Assembly: GCF_001514145.1 (NCBI RefSeq)
Contig: NZ_KQ948658.1
Location: 576,818 to 640,817 of the forward strand
Source of the DNA: Streptomyces canus
Lineage (GTDB): Bacteria > Actinomycetota > Actinomycetes > Streptomycetales > Streptomycetaceae
Reading direction: 5' to 3'
Length of the DNA: 64,000 nucleotides
Of this stretch, positions 41,999-50,372 are shown in pieces. Within the stretch, counting starts at the first letter, position 1; each line of letters starts with the position of its first letter. A program made the position numbers and the translations under genes. The notes below the pieces were generated by a model, which worked only from the letters and a program-made list of their open reading frames with translations, was not told where the DNA came from and did no database searches.

Positions 41999-42433
41999 GT
42001 GATGGGGAGCCGGACACAGGACACGACCCGTGAAGCGTGGCGGACCACGCGGACCGCGGCGCTCTGGGCTGCTCTGGTGGTCCTGCTGGTCGCGCTGGTG
42101 GCGTGCCTGGGAATTGCGGTGCACGCCGACAACTCGCATGCTGCCGCCTCGATGACGACGGTTTCGGCCCCAACGACCCCGGCGGCCGCCCCGGCCGATC
42201 ACCACGCGGCATCGGTGGACCACCCGGCCGACTGCCCCGCCGGCGATGTGTGCTGTGTTCCAGCAGGCGACCGCGTACGGGCCGTGCTCGGCGCTCCGGC
42301 CCAACCCCCGCACGCGATCCTGCCTCGCACGCCGGACATCCCCAGGCACCCGGGAACCTCGCCGCGCTCCACCGAGCCGGTACCGACCGGTCGCGCTCCC
42401 GACTTGCACGTCCTCCAGGTGCAACGGACCTAG
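41999..42433 (+). CDS. DUF6153-family small secreted protein (copy 5)
   Basis: 144 residues from GTG 41999 (next codon ATG). One membrane/signal helix (ALWAALVVLLVALVACLGIA) is followed by a His/Cys region (ADHHAASVDHPADCPAGDVC) and the tail GRAPDLHVLQVQRT, close to the DUF6153 consensus with RT replacing RI. Translation is probably leaderless (TAAAAT five bases upstream). A DUF3105 gene and a DUF305 gene follow on the same strand, repeating the DUF6153-then-DUF305 order seen at 36224-37381. Function unknown; copper binding outside the membrane is inferred. Confidence 0.78.
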   Translation: MMGSRTQDTTREAWRTTRTAALWAALVVLLVALVACLGIAVHADNSHAAASMTTVSAPTTPAAAPADHHAASVDHPADCPAGDVCCVPAGDRVRAVLGAPAQPPHAILPRTPDIPRHPGTSPRSTEPVPTGRAPDLHVLQVQRT

Positions 42434-42546
42434 ACGGATCTCACGACGCCGTGCGCTCACTCCACGGCTGACGACATCCGTCCATCCACCCCTGCACCCA
42501 CCGCCGCTCGACGACACCGTGCGGCGGGGACGAGGAACACCCAGTC

Positions 42547-43200
42547 ATGAGCAAGACCAGCAAGAAGGCGGCCGCCGCATCCCGACAGGCCCGTATCGAG
42601 GAGATGCGCCGCGCCGAGCGGGCCCGCGAGCGCCGCAACCGGATCATCACCATCACCCTCAGCACGGTCATCGTCGTCGGCCTCGTGGGCTGGGGCGCGT
42701 ACTACATCAACAGCGCCAACGAGAAGGAGGAGCGGCAGGCCGCCGAGGCGAAGAAGCCCGTCAGCGGCGAGAAGACCTGGGCCGCGAAGAAGCTCACCCA
42801 GAACCACGTCAAGGGCACCGTGCAGTACCCGATGAACCCGCCCGTCGGCGGCGACCACCACCAGGCCTGGATGACCTGTGACGGCACCGTCTACACCCAG
42901 GCCATAGCGAACGAGAACGCCGTCCATTCCCTGGAGCACGGCGCGGTCTGGGTCACGTACAACGACAAGGCCACCGAGGCCGACATCAAGACCCTCGGCG
43001 ACAAGGTGTCCAAGACGCCGTACACCCTGATGAGCCCGGAACAGGAGCAGTCGGGGACGATCACGCTGTCGGCCTGGGGCCACCAGCTCAGCGTGGACAA
43101 GGCGTCCGACCCCAGGGTCGAGCAGTTCCTCACCAAGTACGTCCAGGGTGCGCAGACCCCTGAGCCGGGCGCCGCCTGCACGGGCGGTCTGACCGCCTGA
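42547..43200 (+). CDS. DUF3105 membrane-anchored protein
   Basis: 217 residues. A charged N-terminal helix (RIEEMRRAERARERRNRIIT) precedes one membrane segment (ITLSTVIVVGLVGWGAYYIN). The extracytoplasmic DUF3105 domain carries the conserved PPVGGDHHQAWMTCDGTVY and HSLEHGAVWVTYND motifs, rich in His and with a conserved Cys, as would suit a metal site. Start 42547 has GAGGAA upstream. It follows DUF6153 copy 5 by 113 bases, and its stop overlaps the DUF305 start (TGATG). DUF3105 genes commonly neighbour DUF305 and copper genes; the reaction is unknown. Confidence 0.88.
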   Translation: MSKTSKKAAAASRQARIEEMRRAERARERRNRIITITLSTVIVVGLVGWGAYYINSANEKEERQAAEAKKPVSGEKTWAAKKLTQNHVKGTVQYPMNPPVGGDHHQAWMTCDGTVYTQAIANENAVHSLEHGAVWVTYNDKATEADIKTLGDKVSKTPYTLMSPEQEQSGTITLSAWGHQLSVDKASDPRVEQFLTKYVQGAQTPEPGAACTGGLTA

Positions 43201-43854
43201 TGAGGCACACGACCGAGATGGCACCGGACGGGACCGATCCCGAGGACGTGTCCACTCGCCGGCCCTTCCCGGGCGGGCAGCCATGGTCGCGGTGGCGGTC
43301 CTCGTCGCCCTCGGCCTCGTGCTCTGGTTCGTGGCCGCTCCCGGCGGCGAGGACTCGTCCGACGTGCCCACCGCCGGCTCCGCCGACGCCGGATTCGCCC
43401 GCGACATGGCCGTTCACCACCAGCAGGCCGTCGAGATGTCCCTCGTCATCCGTGACCGCACCGACGACGAGGACGTACGCCGCCTCGCGTACGACATCGG
43501 GCAGACCCAGGCCAACCAGCGCGGAATGCTGCTGGTCCGGCTCGACCTGTGGGTCTGCCCAAGACCCCTGCCGACGGCTGTATGACCTGGATGAAAGGCG
43601 GCCACAGCGGCCACTCGGGGCGCCAGGCCGAGGACGGCTCCCTCATGCCGGGCATGGCCACCGACACCGAGATCCTCTCTCCCCAGTTGCTGGCCGACCA
43701 CCACATGGGCGGGGTCGACATGGCGCGCGCCTGTGCCCTGCAGTGCGAGGTGCCTCAGGGGCGCCAACTGGCCCAGGGCATGGTCGACGCCCAGCAGTCG
43801 GAGGTGCAACTCATGTCCGACATGCTCAAGGAGCGGGGCTCGGCACCCAGGTGA
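43200..43854 (+). pseudogene. DUF305 protein, two frameshifts
   Basis: The gene starts at ATG 43200, coupled to the DUF3105 stop. It changes frame near 43280 into VAVAVLVALGLVLWFVAAPG (membrane anchor) and continues FARDMAVHHQQAVEMSLVIR, the first DUF305 motif. At about 43551 one G seems missing, so LVRLDLW runs into a premature end instead of continuing in the frame LPKTPADGCMTWMKGGHSGH and LLADHHMGGVDMARACALQC. Restoring that single G rejoins a normal ~200-residue DUF305 protein ending at 43854. It is either a recent pseudogene or contains sequencing errors. Confidence 0.75.
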
Positions 43855-44092
43855 CGGCGTGGCCCACGACGAACCTCAGAAGATCAACGAAGCCCTTTCG
43901 CCCTCGCCTGCCCGGCGACGGGCCAGGAGAAGAAGGGGAGCAGGCAGGTGTCGCCTGGTGACCATCAGGTGACCGCTGTCCGTCAGGTGATTTACGGGAT
44001 CAGGGGAAATGATCGGGGAGCGTCACTGCAAGCAACCAGCAGCCGATGCACCGCGCGAAAAGCCCCGAATGAACCGGAAGGAATCTGACGCC

Positions 44093-45529
44093 ATGACCGC
44101 GACCGCGCCCAAGGCTCCGACTGCACCAGGGGTGCAGTCCTGGTGGGGAATCCCGTACGCCACCGCCGAGCGGTACCGCCGCCCCGTGGTCGCGGATTTC
44201 GATCCGGGCCGCCCCTATGACCGCAAGGGCGTTGCCCCCGTCCAGCCCGACAGCGGCGACTGGCTCGAAGCGGACAGCGGGACGGGCGAGGACTGCCTGA
44301 ACCTGAACGTGTGGGCTCCCGAGCAGCCGACCGGGAAAACGCTGCCGGTGGCCGTGTACATCCATGGCGGCGGATTCGAGTTCGGCGCGAACACGCAGAC
44401 CACCTCGAACGCCGCCGGTCTTGCCGCGTCGGGGCGCGTGGTGAGCGTGTCGGTCAACTACCGGCTCGGCGCGCTGGGCGCGCTCTCGCTCTCGCAGTAC
44501 GGCGGACGGCTCGCCGAGGCCAGCAACCTCGGCCTGCAGGACGTCATCGCCGCGCTTGCCTGGGTCAAACAGAACATCGCCTCCTTCGGTGGCGACCCCG
44601 ACGACGTCACCGTCTTCGGCCACAGCGCCGGCGCCTACTCCACTCTCGGGCTGCTCGGGGCCTCCTCCGCGGACGGCCTGTACCGGCGGCTGGCCGGGTT
44701 CTCCGGCGCGCCCTCGCGTCTCGTCCCGGCCTGGTGGGCCGAGGAGCTCGCGGAACGGTTCGTCACCGAACTCGGTGTCGCGGGCAACCCCGACAAGCTG
44801 ATCGATCTCGACGCGGCCTTGCTGGTGGCCGCCCTGCGCAAGGTCTGTCCGACGGATCTCGGAGTCCGTGGCGGGATGGACAACCAGAGCCTCGGCGTCG
44901 TCCTGGACGCCGAACAGCCCGGCGGGGTGCTGCACGCCCACCCCCTGGAAGTCCTGGCCTCGGGCTCGCACCGGGACATCGACGTCCTTTTGAGCACGGC
45001 CAGTGACGAGATGGGCTGGTGGGTGGCGAACGACCTCGACCGGTTCGACCCGCACACCGTCGAGCGCGTCACCGACGAGTTCGCGGGGTGGCGCATTTCC
45101 CGCTCCCGCGCCAAGAAGATCGTCGATACCTACGACCAGGGTGGCCGCACCGCTGCCGAGGTCCGCGCCGCGTCCTTGACGGACTACATTTTCACGCTCC
45201 CCGCCGCTCGCGGCGCTCTGGCCCACGCCGCCGTGGGCGGCAACGCCCATCTCCTCATGATCGGGCCCGCCGAGGGTGCGCCCGCCGTGCACGGCACCGA
45301 GATGTACGCCCTGGTCGGCCAGGAACAGCCGGCCCGCAGCCCTGAACAGGCCGACCGTGACACGCGTATCCGCGACATCGTCCTCGACTTCGTCACCGGC
45401 GAGCAGACCCGTCTGTGGCCCGCCGTCACGGACCGGCCCACCTCGGGGAGTGTCGGCAACCCTCCCCACGAGCCCAGCGCCCGCTACCAGGCGGTCCTCG
45501 ACCTGTTCGGGAACATCGCCCGCCCCTGA
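44093..45529 (+). CDS. Type-B carboxylesterase/para-nitrobenzyl esterase family
   Basis: 478 residues. The oxyanion-hole motif IHGGGFEFGAN (from residue 90) and nucleophile elbow FGHSAGAYS (Ser178; GHSAG in place of the usual GESAG) are typical, as is the early EDCLNLNVWAP signature. The acidic and His triad members lie in the C-terminal half (AVHGTEMYAL region). Start 44093 has AAGGAA upstream. It has no signal peptide, so it is intracellular. It begins a run with a quinone-oxidoreductase-like and a cyclophilin-like gene, facing an AraC regulator. I see nothing in 43855-44092. Confidence 0.9.
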   Translation: MTATAPKAPTAPGVQSWWGIPYATAERYRRPVVADFDPGRPYDRKGVAPVQPDSGDWLEADSGTGEDCLNLNVWAPEQPTGKTLPVAVYIHGGGFEFGANTQTTSNAAGLAASGRVVSVSVNYRLGALGALSLSQYGGRLAEASNLGLQDVIAALAWVKQNIASFGGDPDDVTVFGHSAGAYSTLGLLGASSADGLYRRLAGFSGAPSRLVPAWWAEELAERFVTELGVAGNPDKLIDLDAALLVAALRKVCPTDLGVRGGMDNQSLGVVLDAEQPGGVLHAHPLEVLASGSHRDIDVLLSTASDEMGWWVANDLDRFDPHTVERVTDEFAGWRISRSRAKKIVDTYDQGGRTAAEVRAASLTDYIFTLPAARGALAHAAVGGNAHLLMIGPAEGAPAVHGTEMYALVGQEQPARSPEQADRDTRIRDIVLDFVTGEQTRLWPAVTDRPTSGSVGNPPHEPSARYQAVLDLFGNIARP

Positions 45530-45587
45530 CGGTCACCGGGCGATCCGGAACAGCGCACCAGGGGGCGAACAGAGTGAGGAACTCGAC

Positions 45588-46610
45588 ATGAGCCAACCGA
45601 CAGCAGCCGGCGACGCCGCACCGGCGACGATGCGGGCCGCCGTCGTCACCCGGCCCGGCGGCCTCGACGCACTGGAGATCAAGGATGTGCCGGTGCCCGT
45701 ACGCAAGCCCGGCTGGGTGCGGATCAGAGTGAAGGCGTTCGGCGTCAACGAGTCCGAGGTCACCACCCGCAAGGGCGAGTCGGACGCGGTGGTCACCTAC
45801 CCGCGTGTGCCCGGCATCGAGGGCGTCGGCGTGGTCGATGAGGCCGACAAGGACAGCGGACTGCGGCCGGGACAGCAGGTGGCCACGATGATGGGCGGCA
45901 TGGGCCGCTCGTACGACGGCGCGTACGCCGAATACGTGACCGTCCCCGCAGCGCAGGTCATCCCGTTTGAGACCGGACTGCCGTGGGAGGTCGTCGGTGC
46001 GCTGCCGGAGATGTTCCAGACCGCCTACGGATCGCTGACCACCGGCCTGGACCTCAAGGCCGGGCAGACCCTGCTGATCCGCGGCGGCACCTCCACGGTC
46101 GGGCTGAGCGCGGCCACGATCGCGAAGGACCTCGGAGCCACCGTGCTGTCCACCACCCGCAGCCCGGAGAGGGCCGGGGGACTGCGGGCCGCGGGCGTCG
46201 ACCATCCCCTGGTCGACAGCGGCACGATCGCGGACCAGGTGCGCGAGCTGATGCCGGAGGGTGTCGACGCCGTGCTGGAGCTGGTGGGCTGCTCGGTCCT
46301 CGCCGACACCCTCCGCACCGTCCGCCGGCACGGCACGGTCTGCTTCACCGGAGCCCTGGCGGGCCAGTGGACGATCCCCGATTTCACCCCGTTCATGATC
46401 CCTGGCGGGGTGCGGCTGACGTCCTACGGCGGTCAGGCCGCCGACCTCCCGGCCGACGTCTTCGCCCACCAGCTCCAGGCCATCGCCGCAGGGCGCCTCG
46501 AAGTCCCGGTCGCGAAGGTCTACCACGGCCTGGAACAGGTCCGTGACGCCCAGGCCGACGTCGAGTCCGGCACCACGCCGGGCAAGCACGTCGTCGTCCT
46601 GGAGGGCTGA
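45588..46610 (+). CDS. Zinc-independent quinone oxidoreductase-like MDR protein
   Basis: 340 residues of the medium-chain dehydrogenase fold. N-terminal GroES-like domain (VRIRVKAFGVNESEVTTRKG), nucleotide-binding loop LLIRGGTSTVGLSAATIAKD and C-terminal LEVPVAKVYHGLEQVRDAQA. Catalytic zinc-ligand cysteines are absent, as in QOR/zeta-crystallin types, which reduce quinones or enones with NADPH. It is 58 bases downstream of the esterase gene and likely in the same operon. The substrate is unknown. Confidence 0.88.
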   Translation: MSQPTAAGDAAPATMRAAVVTRPGGLDALEIKDVPVPVRKPGWVRIRVKAFGVNESEVTTRKGESDAVVTYPRVPGIEGVGVVDEADKDSGLRPGQQVATMMGGMGRSYDGAYAEYVTVPAAQVIPFETGLPWEVVGALPEMFQTAYGSLTTGLDLKAGQTLLIRGGTSTVGLSAATIAKDLGATVLSTTRSPERAGGLRAAGVDHPLVDSGTIADQVRELMPEGVDAVLELVGCSVLADTLRTVRRHGTVCFTGALAGQWTIPDFTPFMIPGGVRLTSYGGQAADLPADVFAHQLQAIAAGRLEVPVAKVYHGLEQVRDAQADVESGTTPGKHVVVLEG

Positions 46611-46827
46611 GACCTGGGCAACCGAGAAAAGACAACCAACCACCCCCGATGCGCGACGGGCGACAACGGCCGGCCACTGCATCCGTAAGAGGAACTGGCA
46701 CAGGAACTCATGGGCCGGCCGTGGCCGTGCCGGGCAAATGGCCGACCAGCTCCAAGCCTCGATGGACATGGCGTACGTGTCGGCCGTCGACGATCACTCC
46801 AACAACACCCCAGAGGGCAGAGCCCAT

Positions 46828-47187
46828 ATGAGAATCCGACTGACCGCCGGAGAAACCGTCCTCAACGCAACCCTCGACGACAACGCGACGGCACGCGACT
46901 TCGCCTCGTTGCTTCCGCTGACGCTGCAGATGAACGACCTGCTCAAGCGCGAGAAGTACGGTCATCTGCCCCGGTCTCTCACCGCAGGCGGCGAGCCGCG
47001 GTCCAGCTACGAGATCGGCAACATCGCCTACTGGTCACCCGGTCCCGACATCGCCGTCTTCTATGACCACGACGGCCAGTCCATCCCCGACCCCGGCATC
47101 ATCGTCCTCGGCGAAATCGACTCGGGGGCCGATGCCTTCAAGAAGTACGACGGCACGGTCGACGTCACCATCGAGTCCGTCGACTGA
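46828..47187 (+). CDS. Cyclophilin-like fold protein
   Basis: 119 residues. It begins MRIRLTAGETVLNATLDDNA and contains TARDFASLLPLTLQM, GHLPRSLTAGGEPR and YEIGNIAYWSPGPDIAVFYD, the pattern of the small cyclophilin-like-fold family (not a canonical proline isomerase). An in-frame ATG at 46738 would add 30 residues, but the domain fits a start at 46828. It is the last gene of the esterase/oxidoreductase run, 217 bases after the latter, and converges on the AraC regulator. Confidence 0.78.
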   Translation: MRIRLTAGETVLNATLDDNATARDFASLLPLTLQMNDLLKREKYGHLPRSLTAGGEPRSSYEIGNIAYWSPGPDIAVFYDHDGQSIPDPGIIVLGEIDSGADAFKKYDGTVDVTIESVD

Positions 47188-47213
47188 GACCCAGCCGGAA
47201 ACCACCGAGATCG

Positions 47214-48161
47214 TCAACCAGGGAGAGGAGGGGGGACGGTCGTGGCCTCGCCGGCCGCGAAGGCGGCCGGGGTGAGGCCGGTGCGGTCACGGAAGAAGCG
47301 GCCGAAGTTCGCGGGGTCGGTGAAGCCGAGGTGGACGGCCACAGTCCGGGCATCCCACCGGGCACCTCCCAGCAGGCGCCGGGCTTCCAGGAGGCGCCGC
47401 TCGTCGATGAGTTCACGTACCCCCTTGCCGGTGGCGTCCCGGGCGGCACGGCTCAGGGTGCGGACCGAACAGCCGAGCAACTCGGCGTAGTCCGCGGCTT
47501 GGTGCAGCTCGCGAAAGTGCAGCTCCAAGGCGTCCAGGAAGCGCCCGTACCTGTCGGCACGGCCCGCGCCGGCCGTGGCCGTGCCGATGGGGGCGATGCC
47601 CGGGGAGTTGGCCAGACGCAGCAGCAGCGATTCGAGCAGGCTGCGCCGCAGGGCGTGGTGGATGTCGAGAGGGCGGCGCCCCAGTGCGCGGTGTTCGTCC
47701 AGGAGCTGGAATGCCGTCTGCTGGAGCCAGGCGGTGTCGTCGGGGTGCGGGCTGAGCACGGCAGGGGCCTCGTGCCCGGTGAGCGGGGCCAGGAGACGGG
47801 CGAGGTCGGGCCGCAGCACGTCCGGTTCGAACAGGATGAACGGGCCGCGGGCCGCGCCGGGCGGATGCCAGCACTGCGCGTGCCCGGGACGCACCCACAG
47901 CCACTGGCCGGCGGCGACGGTCCGCGTGACGTAGTCGACGTCGTGCCGCAACTCACCCTCGGTGACCCCGATGAGGTAGTGGAAGGTGGCACGGCCCGGA
48001 CGGGGCGGGTTCCACGGCCAGTCGTCGTGCTGGGCGAAGAAATCCTCGACGGTACTCACCTCAAGGCCGTAGGGAGTACCGACCGGGGGCTGGAAACCGT
48101 ACAGCGGAACAGCAGCTGGTCCGGCCTGCCCGCTCGGCCCGGAGTGTCGCTTTTCGACCAT
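47214..48161 (-). CDS. AraC-family transcriptional regulator
   Basis: 315 residues. An N-terminal cupin-like effector domain (HYLIGVTEGELRHDVDYVTR; GQWLWVRPGHAQCWHPPG) is followed by a C-terminal double HTH (YAELLGCSVRTLSRAARDAT and LGFTDPANFGRFFRDRTGLT). Start ATG 48161 is preceded by a possible GTG. It is convergent with the cyclophilin-like gene and divergent from the YjbR-type genes at 48298. Either the esterase/oxidoreductase run or the YjbR pair could be its target. Confidence 0.92.
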   Translation of the reverse strand: MVEKRHSGPSGQAGPAAVPLYGFQPPVGTPYGLEVSTVEDFFAQHDDWPWNPPRPGRATFHYLIGVTEGELRHDVDYVTRTVAAGQWLWVRPGHAQCWHPPGAARGPFILFEPDVLRPDLARLLAPLTGHEAPAVLSPHPDDTAWLQQTAFQLLDEHRALGRRPLDIHHALRRSLLESLLLRLANSPGIAPIGTATAGAGRADRYGRFLDALELHFRELHQAADYAELLGCSVRTLSRAARDATGKGVRELIDERRLLEARRLLGGARWDARTVAVHLGFTDPANFGRFFRDRTGLTPAAFAAGEATTVPPPLPG

Positions 48162-48297
48162 CACGTGTCCGCAGCCTACCGCCCTTCCAGTCGGCTTCGA
48201 CGCAAGGATGGGACGTGCCCCCTCCCGCGCCCGCGCGGCGCGCCCTCCGCCTCCTTCGATGCCACAGTCCGTCACCACTCGAGAAGGCTCACCACCC

Positions 48298-48693
48298 ATG
48301 AACCCATCGACCCTGCACAAGACCGCCGCCGACTGCGCGGAGGAACTCCCCGGAGCCCAGCTGGAGCACCCCTTCGGCCCCGACTGGGAGGTCTACAAGG
48401 TGCGCGGCAAGGTGTTCATGCTGATGACCGAAGTCCCGGGGCGTCCCGTCGTGATCCTCAAGGCGGACCCCGGCGAGGCCCACGCCCTGCGGGAGCAGTA
48501 CAGCCACATCACCCCCGGCTACCACATGAACAAGAAGCACTGGATCACCCTGGAGAGCGGAGAAGGCGTCGACAAGAAGCTGGTCGAGGAACTCGTCACC
48601 GACTCCTACCGGCTCGTCGTCGCCCACCTGCCCAGGGCCGAGCGGCCCGTCGACCCACACACCTACGGCATCGGCGCACGGGCGGCCCGATGA
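48298..48693 (+). CDS. MmcQ/YjbR-family protein (first of pair)
   Basis: 131 residues of the CyaY-like YjbR fold. Typical features are LEHPFGPDWEVYKVRGKVFM, MLMTEVPGRPVVILKADPGE and the HITPGYHMNKKHWITLESGE motif. Members bind DNA in some cases, but their role is not settled. Start 48298 is the first codon fitting the family N-terminus. It overlaps the following paralogue by 4 bases (ATGA), so the two are made together. Confidence 0.88.
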   Translation: MNPSTLHKTAADCAEELPGAQLEHPFGPDWEVYKVRGKVFMLMTEVPGRPVVILKADPGEAHALREQYSHITPGYHMNKKHWITLESGEGVDKKLVEELVTDSYRLVVAHLPRAERPVDPHTYGIGARAAR

Positions 48694-49058
48694 GCGCGGC
48701 CGGCGACCGGCTCCAGGACGCAGCCCGCCAGGCGGCCCTGGCCCTCCCCGACGTCAGCCACGGCTACCCCTTCACCCCGGGACTCGACGTGTACAAGGTC
48801 GCGGGCAAGGTGTTCCTGATCGTCACCGACGACCCGGACGAGCAGATCATCACGGTCAAGTGCGAACCCGAACACGCCCGCGCACACGTACGCGGCTACG
48901 CCTCGATCACACCGGGCCGCTATCTCGACAAACGCCACTGGATCTCGCTCGGGCCTGGACCCGGCATGACCGAGCGGCTGGTCACCGGCGCGGTCGAGGA
49001 TTCCTACGACCTGGTCGCCGAGCGGCTGCCGCGACGCGGCCGCCCCGGTGCCCGATGA
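48690..49058 (+). CDS. MmcQ/YjbR-family protein (second of pair)
   Basis: 122 residues, paralogous to the preceding gene: VSHGYPFTPGLDVYKVAGKV, EQIITVKCEPEHARAHVRGY and SITPGRYLDKRHWISLGPGP align with it throughout at roughly 40 percent by eye. Start ATG 48690 overlaps the upstream stop. A tandem, translationally coupled pair suggests a heterodimer. Confidence 0.86.
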   Translation: MSAAGDRLQDAARQAALALPDVSHGYPFTPGLDVYKVAGKVFLIVTDDPDEQIITVKCEPEHARAHVRGYASITPGRYLDKRHWISLGPGPGMTERLVTGAVEDSYDLVAERLPRRGRPGAR

Positions 49059-49297
49059 GCGCCGCGAGCTTCCCCGCGAACGGCGAGCCCTCGCTCGTCA
49101 ATCGCAATCCGCCATCGACGCCGTCAGCAGCAGCCCTTGTCCTCCGCGTCCGGGCCGGTGCGACAGGCACCGACGGCACCGCCGTGTGTACAGGCCCCGG
49201 CGAAGGGAGCGGCCGTGCTCGATCGGCCAGGGGCGTGCGAGGTCGCGCCTCAGAGGGATGCGTGCTGTCCTGGAATTATCCGCAGGAGTACACGCCG

Positions 49298-50134
49298 ATG
49301 GGTCACAGCCGGATTTCCACCTTCGCATCCGCCCGGTCGCCCGCGCCGACCGGAGCGGGCGGTGGCTTGTTGCCGGCGCGGGACCTCGCGGCCGCCTGGT
49401 TCCTGGTCGTCCTGATTGCGGTGCCGGCCTGGGTGCTGACGGTCGGGCAGGCCCGGGACATGGGGGTCGAGCCCGGCACGATGGGGATGGCGCTGCCGCT
49501 GTTCCTGCTGCTGTGGGTGACGATGATGGCGGCCATGATGCTGCCGTCCATGGCGCCGGTGGCGATCACGTGGGTGCGGGGGATCGGGCGGCAGTCCTCC
49601 GGCTGGACGCGGACCGTGCGCACCGTCGAGTTCGTGGGCGGGTACCTGCTGGTGTGGACCGCCTTCGGACTGCTCGCCTACGCGGCCTTGGCCCTTACCG
49701 GCGGACTGGTGGACGACCCCCCGACCGTCGGACGCTGGATCGGCGCGGTGGCCTTCCTGCTCGCGGGCCTGTATCAGCTCGGCCCCCTCAAGCACGTATG
49801 TCTGCGGCACTGCCGCGACCCCATGAGCCACCTGGTGCGCTACGCCGGGTTCCGGCAGCCGGCCCGCGACCTTCGGGTCGGCTGCCATCACGGCGCCTAC
49901 TGCGTCGGCTGCTGCGCGGGACTGATGGTCGTCCTGATCCCGCTCGGCGTGATGAACGTGGCGGCGATGGCCGGACTGGCCGTGGTGATCTTCGTGGAGA
50001 AGTTGTGGCCCCGTGGCCCGCTACTCGCCCGGGTGGTGGGCATCGCGTTCCTCGTGCTGGCCGTGCTCGCGCCGTTCCAGGACTGGCTGCTGCCGGGGCT
50101 GCAGGGGGCGATGCCGTCGATGAGCGGGACGTGA
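49298..50134 (+). CDS. DUF2182 membrane protein
   Basis: 278 residues with about seven membrane helices. MMAAMMLPSMAPVAITWVRG and LRVGCHHGAYCVGCCAGLMV are the hallmark segments of DUF2182 (predicted metal-binding integral membrane proteins); the second carries a CHHGxYCxGCC cluster able to bind a metal. Start 49298 has AGGAG upstream; an in-frame extension upstream lacks a signal and is unlikely. It converges with a DUF1326 gene, its frequent partner. The pair's function is unknown. Confidence 0.88.
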   Translation: MGHSRISTFASARSPAPTGAGGGLLPARDLAAAWFLVVLIAVPAWVLTVGQARDMGVEPGTMGMALPLFLLLWVTMMAAMMLPSMAPVAITWVRGIGRQSSGWTRTVRTVEFVGGYLLVWTAFGLLAYAALALTGGLVDDPPTVGRWIGAVAFLLAGLYQLGPLKHVCLRHCRDPMSHLVRYAGFRQPARDLRVGCHHGAYCVGCCAGLMVVLIPLGVMNVAAMAGLAVVIFVEKLWPRGPLLARVVGIAFLVLAVLAPFQDWLLPGLQGAMPSMSGT

Positions 50135-50372
50135 CGGCGATGTGGACGCCGCCGTGGACTGCGGCTGCCCGCCGATGAACGCGACCAGCCGCGGTGGCCG
50201 GGGCGCCTCGCCCCATTTCCGATGACTCCGAACGGGGAACCCGCCTCGTATGCCCGAACACGAGTAAGCAATGGGTCACGTGTTCACGGATTCGGCCGGG
50301 GATGAAACGGCCGTGGCACGGCACCGGTGTTGCTTCCGGCCGGGTAAGGCTCTGGCCGGGCCGCCCAGTTCG

